Assembly (NCBI GenBank): GCA_030411725.1
Contig: MU839831.1
Coordinates: 1,488,001-1,552,000 of the forward strand
Reading direction: 5' to 3'
Origin: Echria macrotheca
Taxonomy: Eukaryota; Ascomycota; Sordariomycetes; Sordariales; Schizotheciaceae
DNA length: 64,000 nucleotides
Part shown: in pieces, positions 11,141 to 22,953 of the stretch
Position numbering within the stretch: position 1 is the stretch's first letter
Layout: each line of letters starts with the position of its first letter
Notes under the pieces: model-generated
The model's input: the letters and a program-made list of their open reading frames with translations, nothing else
Database searches by the model: none
Told to the model about the DNA's origin: nothing
Position numbers and translations under genes: made by a program

Positions 11141-13256
11141 ATGGTGTTAATCAAGACTGCACCCTACGGGGACTGGAAGAGCTCCATCACGGCCGAGGCT
11201 GCAACTGCTGGCAGTCGGGTCCTCACATCTCCTCGAGTTTGCGTACGTCCCTGCAAGAGACCCGAAGTAGTATTCGGCTGTGATTTCTGACAACTTCAAT
11301 ACAGCCCGAGACGGGGAGGAGTTTCTTCCTCGAACAGCGAGGAGACGGGACGACGGGCATCGCCGAGATAACACCCGACGGCCCGGAACATATCCTAGCA
11401 GAGGAATACAGCGCCTCGACGACAGTCTACGAATATGGCGGTCTCGCCTACACACCTGTCCCCGGCGGCCTGATGCGCATCATCTTCTCGGACTCGCGAC
11501 GGCAGTCGCTGAATTTGTTGGATGTCGACGACGGGACAGTCGAAACGCTTGTGCAGTCCTCCACGCTCCGCTACGCCGACTTTGACTGCCACCCCGAAAT
11601 CTGGGACGACATCCCGGACCATTCGTGGGTGCTGGCCATCGAGGAGGACCATGCCGACCACCCTACCCCTGACGGCGTCGAGAACCGCGTGGTGGCGATC
11701 AACCTGGCGACCCGGAAAATCCAGCGGCTGCTCGAGGGGGCCGACTTTTACTCGTATCCCCGGTTCAGTCCGGACGGGACAGAAATTGCATGGCTGCAGT
11801 GGAACCATCCGAACATGCCGTTTACCGGCGTGCAGTTGTACATGGCCGAGTTCAACGAGATGGACGGGTCGGTTTCGGACGTCAGGCTGGTGGCGGGCGA
11901 CGAGGACGACTCCATCGCGGAGCCGAGATGGTCTCCAGACGGGGACCTCTTCTTCGGGTCCGACAAGTCGGGATACCGCCAGCTCTGCAGGATCCGGAAT
12001 GGCCAGCGGGACCGAATTCTTCTCCCCGGGCTGGAAAAGGCCGAGTTCGGGGATGCGCACGGGAGGGTTGGATGGTAAGTCTTTTTTTTTGTCTCTTCCC
12101 TACCTAACACGCCTCAAACTAACATCCCACAAGCCAAAGCTACGTCTTCCTAACCGAAAACACCATCGTCGCCGCCCCAGTCAGCAACGGCGAGTACCAA
12201 CTAGTCCTGATCGACCTCTCGACCCAAGACTGGACCCCCCTCGACCTCCCCCTCGTCGACCACAGCATGGACTGCCTCGCCGCCCAGTCCTCTTCGTCTC
12301 TCATCGCCATCGGCAGCGGCTGCACCACACCTCTAGGCGTCTACACGATCGACATCCTCGACGACTTTTCCGCCGAAGCAACCCTCGTCCGCTCCTCTTC
12401 TTCCCACCACCACCTGCCAGAAACAATCTTCTCCATCCCGCAGCCCATCCGCTTCACGACCCTGAAAGAACCCCACCGCGAAGTCCACGGCTTCTTCTTC
12501 CCGCCGCACAACCCCCGCTTCGTCGCGCCCCCCGAGGAGGGCGAGCTCCCGCCGCTGATCGTAAACGTCCACGGCGGCGGCCTGCCGACGATGCACGCAT
12601 CCCCCGGTCTCGACATGATGGTCCAGTATTTCACGAGCAGGGGGTACGCCTACCTCGCGCTCAACTGCACGGGCAGTTCGGGCCACGGGAAGGCGTACAG
12701 GGACGCGATCTTTGGGAATTGGGGTGAGCTGGATCAGGAAGACGCCGCCGAGGCTGTTGAGTATCTCGCTTGGAGCGGGCGGATTGATAGGAACCGGGTG
12801 GGGATCGAGGGCGTGGGCGCGGGCGCGTTCAGTGTGCTGTGCTGTCTGGCCTGGAATCCCCACATCTTTGCGGGCGGGGTGTGCACTGCCGCCGTGAGCG
12901 ACGTGCGGGCGCTGGGTGAGAGGACGCATAAGCTCGAGTCCCGCTATGTTGAGAGGTTGCTGGGGCTGAGGGGGAAGACGGAAGACGAGAAGGAGACGCT
13001 GTTTAGGGCGAGGAGTCCGCTTTATCATGCGCAGAGGATCACGCCGCCGCTGTTGCTGGTGCATGGGGATGGTGATACCGTTGCGCCTGTTGAGCAGAGC
13101 GAGGAGATTCAGCGGAGGGTTGAGAAGCTTGGTGGGGATGTGCGGTTGGTTGTGTTGGAGGGGGAGGGACACATCTTTGCGAGGGCGGATTCCCGGTTGA
13201 CGCAGCTGGTAGAGACGGAGAAGTGGTTTCGGAAGACGCTGTTGGGTCGTGCTTGA
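11141..13256 (+). CDS. S9-family (dipeptidyl/acylaminoacyl peptidase-like) protein lacking the nucleophile serine
   Basis: Three exons (11141-11242, 11305-12074, 12134-13256) give 664 aa. The N-terminal half resembles a beta-propeller (TVYEYGGLAYTPV, EPRWSPDGDLFFGSDKSGY). The C-terminal half is an alpha/beta hydrolase with HGGGLPTMHASPGLDMMVQY and YFTSRGYAYLALNCTGSSGHG. The acid region is HGDGDTVAPVEQSEEI and the catalytic His region is EGEGHIFAR. At the nucleophile elbow, where relatives read GGSAGG, this protein reads EGVGAGAF, with Gly519 (codon 12816-12818) in place of serine. No signal peptide is evident, suggesting a cytosolic protein. The fold is clear; peptidase activity is doubtful. 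Confidence 0.85.
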
Positions 13257-13512
13257 ACTGTTAAGCTTTGAGGTTAAATATTTCGTGTCCTTGGTTCATG
13301 GCGTTGTAGGTTGAGGGGAACGTGTGGCGGTTGGGAAAGAAGGGACGGCAAGGCGCAGGAAAGAGGGTGACATTTACCATCTATTTTAGCAGACCACATC
13401 GGTCGTTTCTGGAACAGACCTTGTTTTGCAGTCTCCATACCGCTTCTCGAGATATTTGTTCGACCGGAAAACAGTTGTGGAACCCAACGGACTTTTACAC
13501 ATCCCTGGTGTC

Positions 13513-13637
13513 TGAAAGACTAGAGATAACGATGCTTGCTTTTGTGGAAGAGAAGAAGCGAGCCTGTGGCTGGCTAAATACAGTGCCCTGGGTCCATGCA
13601 CGCCTTTCATCTTGTCTGGGTGCTCCTGCCTGTCCTG
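13513..13637 (+). repeat. Dispersed ~120-bp repeat, copy A
   Basis: Starts at TGAAAGACT and contains CTGTGGCTGGCTAAATACAG and GTCTGGGTGCTCCTGCC. Aligns over its length with copies at 13787, 22544 and 33712, differing mainly by single-base substitutions and small indels. Confidence 0.75.
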
Positions 13638-13786
13638 GAATGTCCTGACTACCTGCCTATGTAACTAGACATCGTTCACTTTGCTCTAGGTAAGGAAATT
13701 GATATATAGGTGGCCATATATGAATAGAGAACCAGTAACTACCGTTTAGTTCTACCCAAGGCTTTCTCTTTTTACTTCATAGCGTT

Positions 13787-13906
13787 TGAAAGACTGAGGT
13801 AAAGATGCTAGTTTTGTGGAACAGGAGAGGCGAGTCTGTGGCTGGCTAAGTACAGTGCTTGTGGTTCTTGCGCGCCTTCCACCTTGCCTGGGTGCTCCTT
13901 CCTGGC
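13787..13906 (+). repeat. Dispersed ~120-bp repeat, copy B
   Basis: TGAAAGACTGAGGTAAAGAT, then GTCTGTGGCTGGCTAAGTAC and CTGGGTGCTCCTTCCTGG. It lies about 150 bp after copy A in the same orientation, so this site holds a loose tandem pair. Confidence 0.75.
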
Positions 13907-14063
13907 GTAACCGTCCCAAACAAACTTTTTAGTCTTTAGATTGATAAGAAAAGGGCATGTGACTGTAAAAGAGGGACGTACATTTACGCCAAGGAGAAGT
14001 CTTCATTCAAGAAGGTCGGTGGAAGGGGTTAATAGATGATGATTGTGATGATGGAATATCGAA

Positions 14064-14165
14064 GGGGAATTGGCTCAGTCGGTAGAGCGTTGGCCTCATA
14101 GAGATATGATCTGGTTAGACATCAGAGTTAGCCAAAGATCGTGAGTTCGAGCCTCACATTCCCCA
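14064..14165 (+). tRNA. tRNA-Met (CAT), intron-containing
   Basis: Acceptor 5' strand GGGGAAT (14064-14070) pairs with ATTCCCC (14158-14164), followed by discriminator A. The D arm is GCTC...GAGC. The anticodon stem TTGGC/GCCAA encloses a CTCATAA loop with CAT at 14097-14099. The T arm is GTGAG TTCGAGC CTCAC. A 29-nt intron, 14101-14129, interrupts the loop one base 3' of the anticodon, the standard eukaryotic position. The arms fit elongator rather than initiator Met tRNA, though CAU isotypes are best confirmed by a covariance model. Confidence 0.9.
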
Positions 14166-16610
14166 TATATCAGGTTCGCATCTTGTTCGATTTGGATTAC
14201 AAGATGTGTACACCTCTTTTTAGTTCTTTTTTTGATCCCCCCTCCAAGGGGAGAAAACGGTCTCTCTATCTAATGGTCATGCACGAACTGTCATCTAATA
14301 TGAAAGCTCGTTGCGCGTGGGTGTCTGAATATATGCATCTATCTCTCAGTATTTTCGGGCTGAGTCGTTCAGCAACCGGAAATGTTCCAGTGTTTGAGAC
14401 AAGTCTTGGAATGCACCCTGTGTCTGTTACCAGGTTGCTCTCCAAAGCGGTGATACCTGGACGTAGAAAAGATGGGTTTCGAACGAATCTACTCCTCTGA
14501 CAGACAAACCAAAAATACACTCTTACGATTTCAGCCTCTCTTGACAGACACCATTAACTGATCAGAGTGACAACTTGGTGTCTATCAAAGTGCAGATTGA
14601 GCATGGGTGGATGTTCCAGAATCCTCCAACACGCAAGTTTGGCTCTTCGTTGGTGTGACATAAGCGCAACCGCATTCAACAACACCGTACTCTTCCAATT
14701 GCGTCACATCATTCTCGAAACGCCCACCAGAGGTTTGTCGGGAATGGTACTACTCAAACGGGGCATCCACACCGCATCGGCGATCGGGGTATTCAACGCA
14801 GAAAGTGTGGGGCGGGATTGCGGGGCAGGAGAACACCCCGCGCGATTGGACCAAAGACAAACCGGAGCCGGCCGAGCAGCTCAGCGGTTCGAGGAGGATC
14901 CAACTGTTGACGATGAGGAATGCAGACGGGATCGAAAGCGGAAGGGAGGCGGTGTGGGGCCACGGCGAGATAGGGGATCCGCTCAGCGCTGTGGTGGTGG
15001 TTCGCTTGGCGCCGTGGACTGTGTCGCTGTTATGCGGTTGGCAGTTGAGCACAGAGAGGGGGGGAGGATTGATCTCCGTCGACGTGCAGTTCGTTCAACG
15101 ATGTGCAGGTGGCCATCCGCCTGTCTGCTGTCTGTCGGTCGGTTGGGGTGGGGTTGATATAATCGCAGGGCTTGCATCTGGTTGCGTCTCCTTGCATGCG
15201 ACCTTTTCTCGCGACCGGTCTGGGGGTCTTTTTGTTGCGGGATGCAGCGGCAGTGCGCTAAAATAGAGGGAGGAGGCGGCGTCGTTGTAGTCATGAAATT
15301 TCGCAAAGTGCTGATTCGCGATCTTCGCTGCCCCGTCCTGCCTGGGCCCTGTTTTCGGTGACATCGGGCCAGGATGTACGATGTGATGAGACGGGGTTTC
15401 TGGTGGCTTGCAGCCAAGCGACCATGGCGCCATGATAGCTTTTGTCTGTGATGGCGGGCATATCTCCGGCCGGGTGGTTGCCTCGATACGTCGCACCCGG
15501 GACCGTGTCACCTCCAATGCCGAGCTGGGTTAGGGTTGACCCAACGCGCCGGGTAAGGGCCCGATCCGGGATCCGGGGGTTGCGTCTCCCCTCGGGGCCG
15601 CGTCCCGGGTCTGACGATGGAGCTCAGGAACGGGCGGGAGCAGCGAAGCAAACGGCGGACATCGGTCTCGCGGGTTGGGGTGTCGCGGTGGCTCACAGTC
15701 CCCACCCGTATGGCGTCGCTCGCCGTCTGTCGATTCCGTGCCGGGCCAAAACCAATCCGGTAAGCGGGATCCAGACCAGAGTGACCAGCGAGCAGCAAAC
15801 CCGGGAGAGCCCCAGGCCCCCAGTTGCGGGCATACATTAGCGGGGGGAGCAAAACCGCCGATCCTCCAGACCGCGCTGGGTCCTGATTTGGTCCTGGGCC
15901 TGACACCCGAGTGAATAATCTCCGAGTTGTCCTCTTCAAGACGCCTCAGCGGTCGTACAGAGAAAAAGGACGGGGCCTGCGAGTGGCTGGATGGCCGCGT
16001 CGCCCATCGGTTCCGAGGCCAAGTCGATGCACGACGAGCGACGAGCCGACGGGCAGACCATGATTTGCCAATAATGTGGCGTGCTGGGGGCTGCGACTGG
16101 GACAATGCGGCACCGGCTGGCGACAATCAACGAACCGACAGCAGCGGAGGCGTTCGATAGGCACAGCAAAAGAGAGGTGACGCGAAGGCCGACTTGAATG
16201 GCTGGCCAACTTGAATGGCCGGGTGCGCCTGCTCGGAGCCACATGTATCATCGTTATCACTGGTCCGTGGCCTGGGCAACACCAAAGCGAACGAGTAGCT
16301 GCTGATGGGGACTAAGACGTGCAGTACTAGCTCCCTTGACTCTGATGGATCTCGTCGCCATTGGCGACTGGCGTCTTGTCTTCCAGATGCGGATGGGACG
16401 GGTTCAACAGCAGCCCCAGAGACCCCCCCCCCCCTCTCTTCCTCTGTTGTCCGCCATGCGCTCCTCTTTTCTGCAGATATATATGTCGAGCTCGACGTCG
16501 AGGGCGGCGACACTCGTTTGCCTGTGCAGGTTTGCGTTTCCTTGGCTCGGAAGGGATTTCGTGGCATAGAGAGAAAGGTTTGGACGCAGCTTCCCAACTT
16601 GCCCGCAAAC
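14166..16610. other. 2.4 kb GC-rich intergenic region upstream of a P450
   Basis: Several open frames on both strands are Arg/Pro/Gly-rich shadows of high GC and have no recognisable domains. A poly-C run lies near 16427-16438. I see no credible gene; it may be promoter and long 5' UTR of the P450 at 16611. Confidence 0.4.
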
Positions 16611-18635
16611 ATGGTTCCACTTCTGAGCTCGCCCTCGCCTTTCGGGGAAGGTGCGGCCCTCGGGCTTATCGGTGCCGTAGCTGCCGTTGCTGGCGTCCTC
16701 CTGTTTCATCTTCTGGTGCCTTCCAAAAAGACTCATCGGCCTCCACTGCCTCCAAGTCCGCCGGGAGAGCTCCTTTTCGGTCACTACCGTGTCGTCCCAG
16801 CCGAAGCCGCTTTCAAGAAGTATGCCGAGTGGGGGAAACAGTATAGTACGTTCCCCGGCCGGGGGCCCGTCCCGTTTTACCTTATGCGCGTGTTTGCCGG
16901 CAGGCAAGTCTAACGCAAGGGGTCGTCCGCCGCCGGACCTGCAGAATCGGATGTTCTCTACTTCCAGACGTTCGGGTCGCGATGGATCGTTCTCAACAGC
17001 CTCAAAGCTGCCATCGACCTCCTTGAGAAGCGTGGTTCCAACTATGCCGACCGACCTCGGTTCGTCATGTTCGAGGAGTACGTCGCCCGCTGCACGTCAC
17101 TATCACCATTACACACACTAACTTCTCGTCGCGCAGGATGGGATGGGCTCCAACACTGACCTGGCTGCGCTGGGGCTCAAAATACCAGCTCCATCGCCGC
17201 GTCCTCCAACCGCCCTTCTCCAAGTCCAGAATCGGTCAGTACACTGATCTGCAGAGAAGAGAAGCCCTCATCTTCTGCCAGGGCATGATCAATGACTCGG
17301 ACAACTGGCCGAATGCCGTGCGCCGGTGCTCGGTAGCCATTGTGCTCAAGATTGCCTATGGACTAGATGTCGAAGGACCTGAGAGCAAGTGGATCGGAAT
17401 AGCTGAAGACTCTGCAGACGCAATCGGGAAAGCAGGTGCGCCGGGAAGTTCGATTCTGGACCTCTTCCCCCTGAGTAAGTCGGGCCTCACGTGCTGCCAG
17501 ATACGCGACGGCGTCTAATTCAACTACAGCCCGATACCTACCCGCCTGGCTGCCGTGCATGGAACGCCTTCGTTACGCGCATACATGGCGCTCTGCAATC
17601 GAAACAATTACAAATCTCCCATTCGAGGCCTCGCTCAACCAGATGGTAATCGTGCCGCCTGACCCCAACCTACCCCTATCAACACACACTGACCCCTCAC
17701 CAGGCATCCAATCTCGACCGCAGGTTCTTCACGCATAATCGGGTTGCCATACATACGGAAGCAGCCCAACAGGGCGTCGAGACGGAATTCGACCTCGAGG
17801 ACATCAAGGGGGCAGCTGCCACCGTCCTTATTGCCGGGAATGACACTGTCAGTAGCTGGTTTTCGGGTGATTTCATGCAGCTAACGGAGTCTAGACTGCA
17901 GCAACGGTTATGCTGCTCGTGCTATACCTGATGCAGAACCCCGAGGTGCAGCAAAAGGCCCAGGCAGAAGTGGACCGTGTGGTTGGACGTGACCGGCTGC
18001 CTACATGTGACGACTTACCATCTCTTCCCTACACCCGGCTCGTCCTGAACGAGACATACCGTATGAATCCACTATCACCCTTAGGTATACCTCACGCCAC
18101 TGTGGCAGATGATGTCTACGAAGGCATGTTTATACCCAAAGGCACCACCGTGTACCCTAACGTCTGGGCCATGATGCACGACGAGAACGTCTATGCCGAG
18201 CCGCATCGGTTTTGGCCTGAGAGGTACCTGCCACGAGGCGAAGGGGGCAATGAGGAGCCGTTGCCTGTTGGAAATTTTGGCTTTGGTCGACGGTTTGTGT
18301 ACCTACCATTCAGCGCCACAGTGATTAACTTGAAGCAGAATCTGCATCGGCCGGAATTTGGCAGAGAATAGCTTGCTCATCGTTCTCGCAACAATGCTGG
18401 CGACTGTCGACATCGGGTGGCCTCTGGGTCCTGATGGAAAGGAACAGAAGTTCGAGCCCCAGTGGTCGTTCAAGGGACAGGCGTAAGTATACCCAAGGAT
18501 ACTGGCGGTATGAGAGTGGGATCTAATGTCTATAGAACGGTTGTTCCATTCCCCACCCGCATCAACAGTCGCTCCGAGAAGGCCAAGAAGCTGCTAGATG
18601 TCGAGGTTGACGCGGTCACACGCAAGACTTTCTAG
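16611..18635 (+). CDS. Cytochrome P450 monooxygenase
   Basis: Eight exons: 16611-16845, 16945-17077, 17137-17474, 17530-17645, 17704-17847, 17895-18292, 18339-18482 and 18536-18635, giving 535 aa with consistent phases. Residues about 10-40 are a hydrophobic ER anchor, followed by a Pro-rich hinge (PPLPPSPPGELLFGHY). The I-helix is LIAGNDTTAATVM, the ExxR helix NETYRMNP, the PERF-like motif FWPERYLP and the heme loop FGFGRRICIG with Cys457. All hallmark residues are intact. The general type resembles fungal OrdA/CYP64-like secondary-metabolism P450s, but I cannot assign family or substrate. It stands alone, with no obvious biosynthetic partner next to it. Confidence 0.9.
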
Positions 18636-19062
18636 TTTTATGGTATGGGCTGGTGGCCGTTGTGTTTGCCTGTTGACCGGGCTTCCGTTATTTCCCTTTT
18701 TTTCAACCCTCGCTGTGTACTTAGAAATACACACAGGAACTGGCGGTCTTCTTCTTTTTTTATTCTTATCTTTTCTTATTTTCCTGCTCTTATTTCCATT
18801 CGGATCCTTTTCTTACCTCTCAGTTGGTCGAAGTCTGGATATTATATGGGGCGGCCTTATGCATTCAGTTTGTCCTAGCAATACCCTAGCATATGCATTG
18901 CGGCCGGTTGTTGGTGGTCTTTTGTTTTTCATATCGTGGGTCTTGCGTCGTCTTGAATTTGTTTCTCTCAAATCTCTTCTTTTTATATGTACGCATCCCA
19001 CGTTCACTATCTACAACCTCTCGTTTCCTCTAGCCAATCTTATTCCTAGCTACCTAGGCAGT
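18636..19062. other. Intergenic between convergent P450 and SGNH genes
   Basis: A T-rich 3' region, including T/C-rich runs at about 18690-18810, between two convergent genes. It presumably holds both terminators. Nothing else was seen. Confidence 0.4.
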
Positions 19063-20438
19063 CTAGTCCTTGAATATCTCGAGCGGAAACCCATCCGCCA
19101 TCGCCTGATACCCAGCCACATTAGGATGCAAATGATCACCGCCGTCGTACTGCTTCGCCAGCTGGCTCTTCTGGGACGGATCGCCGACAATCTTGGCAAA
19201 GTCCACCATGTAGTCAAACGTGCCGCTGGTCAATATCCAGTTGTTGAGCGACTGCCGCCCCGCGTCCCGCGCCGCGTTCGAGTACGACTGTCCGCTCCCG
19301 CCAAACGCCGTGACCGTCGCCCCGATGGTCTTGTACCCGGCCTTCTTGCAGTCCGCCGCGATCGTCTTGAACGCGTTTTGTAGCTGTGAGACCAGACTGC
19401 TCTGCGCGCCCGAGTTGGTCCCGCCGTTGCCGATGTCGTTCACGCCCTCGAAGATCATGACGTATTTTACTCCTTGTTGGTCCAGTGCGTCGCGCTTGTA
19501 GCGCTGCATCAGGGGTGGTCCGAGGCCGCCTGTTAGCACCGTGTTACCTCCTGCGGCCTGGTTTGCCACGCCCACGTTGGTGATGCCGGCTTTTTGCATG
19601 CGCGCGAGGAGCAGGTCGGGCCAGCGGTTGTTCGCGTCGTCGGTGCTCCCGCGCCCGTCGGTGATGGAGTCGCCGAGGATTATGAGGGCCGATGTGTTGG
19701 TCGGGGACCAGGCTTCGACGGCTGACACAAAATACCAGTGTTTTGTGCTGGAGCCGGAGAGCGAGGCGTCCTTGACGTGGTCGCCGGTGGACATCCACGA
19801 GGTCGTGCGGCTGCCGGGGTGGCCGGTGATGGAGCTGCCCGACTGGCCGGACTGAAAGTACAGGGAGAGGGTGAGCATGGACTGCGGGAGGATCTTGAAG
19901 TCGATCGGGTCCGAGTAGGCGGTCTGGCCCCGGGGGATCTTGATGCCGTCCTGGCCGTTGTTGAAGGTTAGGCTCTTGAGGGTGGCGGTGTCGATCGAGG
20001 CCGAGCCGGGCTTTCCGGACTGCGGCAGGGCGATGGTGGCCGAGGTTATGGGGAGGTCGCTGCCGCCGAAGGTGTTGCTTATCTGGATCCGGATGCGGTC
20101 GGCGCCGATGGACATGTGCAGGGTCTGGCGGAGGGTTGCGTCTTTGAAGACGCCGCCGGAGGACTTTTGGGGGATGTCAGTCTCTATCGCCCATGGGAAG
20201 AGGGGAAAGAAAGGGGGAGACGAAAACTGACAAAGGGTGAGGGGGGCATGTTGCTTGACTCGACTAGTTGGGGCATCGAGGTCCACGTTGCTACCCATTT
20301 TTCTCCGGCCCGGGGGTTGAGGAGGGAGACGAGTTCGTCTTTGTTTAGATTTGTGGGTGAGGCCGTAGTAACTGAGCTCACGAATAGCAGTGAGGTCACC
20401 AGGGCCAATGCCCGGGTGTTCAGGGTCTCGTGCCACAT
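19063..20438 (-). CDS. Secreted SGNH/GDSL hydrolase (esterase)
   Basis: Two exons (20232-20438, 19063-20163) with a 68-nt intron give 435 aa. The start at 20438 was chosen because it opens a signal peptide (LNTRALALVTSLLFVSSVTTA). The upstream in-frame ATG would bury it. Block I is ILGDSITDGRGS with the nucleophile serine. Block II is AAGGNTVL and block III is FEGVNDIGNGG. Block V is DGGDHLHPN, supplying catalytic Asp and His. The N-terminal 180 residues form a beta-rich accessory region typical of two-domain fungal SGNH esterases. It likely acts outside the cell on acylated carbohydrates or lipids; the substrate is not determined. Confidence 0.88.
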
Positions 20439-21083
20439 GGTGTGATACCGGACTCCAACGGTCTTGAACAGCAATGCCAAGAAATCTCGGTGTTGTTGTC
20501 CGAGGTATACCAACGAACCCTAAAAAAAGCCAAGACATCCAGACCAGAAGTATGGAGTTGTAGCGGTTTATGTACAACCAAAAACACGGAAGCAGCCTGA
20601 TTGGAGGAATAATTGGGATACTGCCGGGTCCTTTAGCCAAAGTTGCCCACTGGCTACAACGAACCAGCACGGCGGGATTTTACCCAGCACTGACGAATGC
20701 CATGTGTGTCTTTATGGACATTCCGGGAACAGAACCTGGTATAGACGCGGCCGGAGCCGAGTTGGCGAGTGACAGCCGTGGATAATAAATTCTCGGGCCA
20801 GGGGCTGGTAGGGGGGCGAAGAAATATCCCCGAGGTGTATTAGACTTGGGGGCCGGTTACGGATTTGCGGTGTCGCTGATGTTCACGCCCCGTGACCAAG
20901 AAACTGAATGTAAAAAGTGGACAAAAAAGGTTCGCATTCTACAAGGCATCTCTATAACCCGTTTTCAAGCATCACCGCTGAAGCCCTAACTTGGGCGTAT
21001 CCAATCCCATGTCGCTAGTTACATACCCAAAACAAACCCCTGATGTTTATCAAAGGTATGGAAACTGGTCTTGCTCCGCCGCA
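20439..21083. other. Intergenic, nothing recognised
   Basis: Between the SGNH gene 5' end and the zinc-finger gene 3' end. No repeat, RNA or splice-linked coding sequence was recognised. Confidence 0.4.
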
Positions 21084-21936
21084 CTACTGCCCTGTGGCCT
21101 CTCTTGACCCTGTGGCCCCTCCTGACTCTGTGGCCCCTCCCTCTTGACCCTGTGGTGAAGTCTCTTCCTCGCGTCGCTGAGGCAGTCCGTTCCAGTAACA
21201 ATCAGAAAGAATGTCCATCGCATCCTGAAGGTCGTGTGGTTGACAACTTGTATAGCTGGCGCGCTGCAGGTCCAAAGCAGTCCCTGGCGGCGGCCTCTCT
21301 CTGAAGAGCACTTCCACATAGCCCTCGAAACGATACCGCGACCCCGAGATTGGGTCGGTCCAGCCCTCCCTGTCCCTCGTGCGGCTGGCAAGAAAGGTAA
21401 TATGGTCGTTTTTTCTCGGGTCGGTACCGGCATGGTCGTACTAGACCTCGACTATGCTGCGAGTGTCGCGGTTGCGGACCGGGTTTCGTTCGAACACCAA
21501 ACGAGTAATGTCGTCGGAGACATCGTGCCCCCGGTTGAGGTCGACTATGGCCTTGTGATTGGATCCTTTAATGTCAATGGACACGCATCTTAAATGAGGC
21601 GGCGGTGGAACGCTGTTGTTTATCGGAAATCCGGTTCCCGTAACCATATAGCCCCCTTTCGTTTGTTTTACAAATCGCCCGGGACTGAATCGGATGCACC
21701 TGTGGTGGATTAGGTTAGTCATTTACCTACTCCCGAGGCAGCCCAAATATGGCCAAAGAAGGGAACAATGGCATCCGATCTGACACTTACCGCCGCTCAG
21801 AGTGGAAATTGACGTTTCGATCACGGCACTCCGTAGAACAATAAAGCGGCAGGTCTTTATCGTGGCCCGGTTTCGGCATGCCACAAGGCATCACGGCCGG
21901 TTTGTTGCAGCACAGGCAGGGCGCCGGGGTAGCCAT
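21084..21936 (-). CDS. Small MYND-like zinc-finger protein, three exons
   Basis: Exons 21791-21936, 21442-21699 and 21084-21384 give 234 aa. The N-terminus has a Cys/His array: Cys7, Cys9, Cys10 and Cys18, then Cys33-x3-Cys37-x7-His45-x4-Cys50, the spacing of a degenerate MYND finger. The middle is charged (IDIKGSNHKAIVDLNRGHDV, ITRLVFERNPVRNRDTR). The last exon has EGYVEVLFRERPPPG and a Gly/Glu/Ala/Thr tail built on a short imperfect DNA repeat (about 21087-21155). The exon 2 frame hits TAG at 21441-21443, but a GTACGA donor splits that codon as TA|G and splicing makes TAC instead. The 5' leader contains a likely further intron. I do not recognise the family, and function is unknown. Confidence 0.6.
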
Positions 21937-22953
21937 CTCTGTTGTGAATCGATGATTGGAATCTGGTGTGACGACTGGAAGTGAGAGGATGAGAGAGGGT
22001 TCCCAGGCATTACCTTTATAGATGTTCCAGCTCCTGGGACTGCGACCAGCTTCTCCTGCGTCCTGAGCTCTGCTCCTGCCCATGCCTGCCGGTACGCAAC
22101 CACCCGCTCCAGTCCCTGATCGAAAATATCTGGCCAGAGCCGACACGTCCTTGCATCCGGCTCGTCTAGTTCTCGCGGAGCTCCTGCCTGAGCAGAGGAC
22201 ACGCCCGCGAGGAGCAGACCGTGGGCGACATGCTTCCAAATGCGGTAAGATATCCAGAAACTCAGATTCCCAGAGATCCCAGGTCGAACCCATCGAAGGG
22301 AAGGCCCATCCTCTCGACGGCAACTTCTTCCCACCCGCACGTTTTATGTCGCCCCTGCCTTCACATTGGGAAGTAACCTCTCTGCTGCTTCCCGCCTCGC
22401 CTCCCCAGGACTCCTGATCGGCCTCTGCACCTGCTCCTGCCCCGGATGAAGATGAGTCCCCCACTCGTCGTTTACTCCACGGCAGTCCCAGCTGCGTCGT
22501 CTCGGCGCCGGCTCCTTCCGGCGAGACCGAAATTGGACTCACGTTTGACAAGGACTGGACTAAGGACGCTTGTCTTGTGGAAGAGAGCCAGGCACTGGCC
22601 TAAATACAGAGTGCTTTGGTCTATGTGTCTTCCTAGGTATCCTGCGAGGGTGCCCCTGCCAGGTCTACCACGTTCAACAGAAACTCGCTCTGGAACCTGT
22701 CTGTTCGCGATGGCTCGAGTGAACGCAAAGGCGAGAGAGAAGTGCGCTGGCGCCGTGACACCCATACCTAGAACTTGAGGATTGTTGTTTGTACCCTTGC
22801 AGTTGTTGGAATCGCCTTCATTACTCAAGGTACTAATTCATAGGTATTTAGGAATATTGAGGAAAGTCATGGCTTGTCATGCCCAAGGCAGTATCATGTC
22901 AACATGGACAGGATATCCAACACTGCGAAAACAACTCCAACTCCGCCACCCCA
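21937..22953. other. Intergenic with dispersed-repeat copy C
   Basis: Leader of the zinc-finger gene, with a likely 5' UTR intron ending in CACTTCCAG just upstream of its start. It also contains repeat copy C. No other gene was recognised. Confidence 0.4.
22544..22661 (+). repeat. Dispersed ~120-bp repeat, copy C (most diverged)
   Basis: Shares TTGTGGAAGAG, GGCCTAAATACAG and GGGTGCCCCTGCC-type blocks in the same order as copies A, B and D, but with more substitutions and small insertions. Confidence 0.6.

Larger units (their letters stand above)
13257..14063. other. Intergenic with two dispersed-repeat copies
   Basis: Carries repeat copies A and B, listed separately, between the S9 gene and tRNA-Met. 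No protein gene was recognised. Confidence 0.6.

Noticed and set aside
11522..12727. 401-codon plus-strand frame rich in Arg/Pro/Ser
   Set aside because: Alternative frame across exons and an intron of the S9 gene; no family signature.
12333..13172. 279-codon minus-strand frame
   Set aside because: Antisense shadow of the S9 gene C-terminal half.
14567..16126. Several 100-200 codon frames on both strands
   Set aside because: Overlapping frames of similar length in a GC-rich region with Arg/Gly/Pro composition, no domains and no splice continuity.
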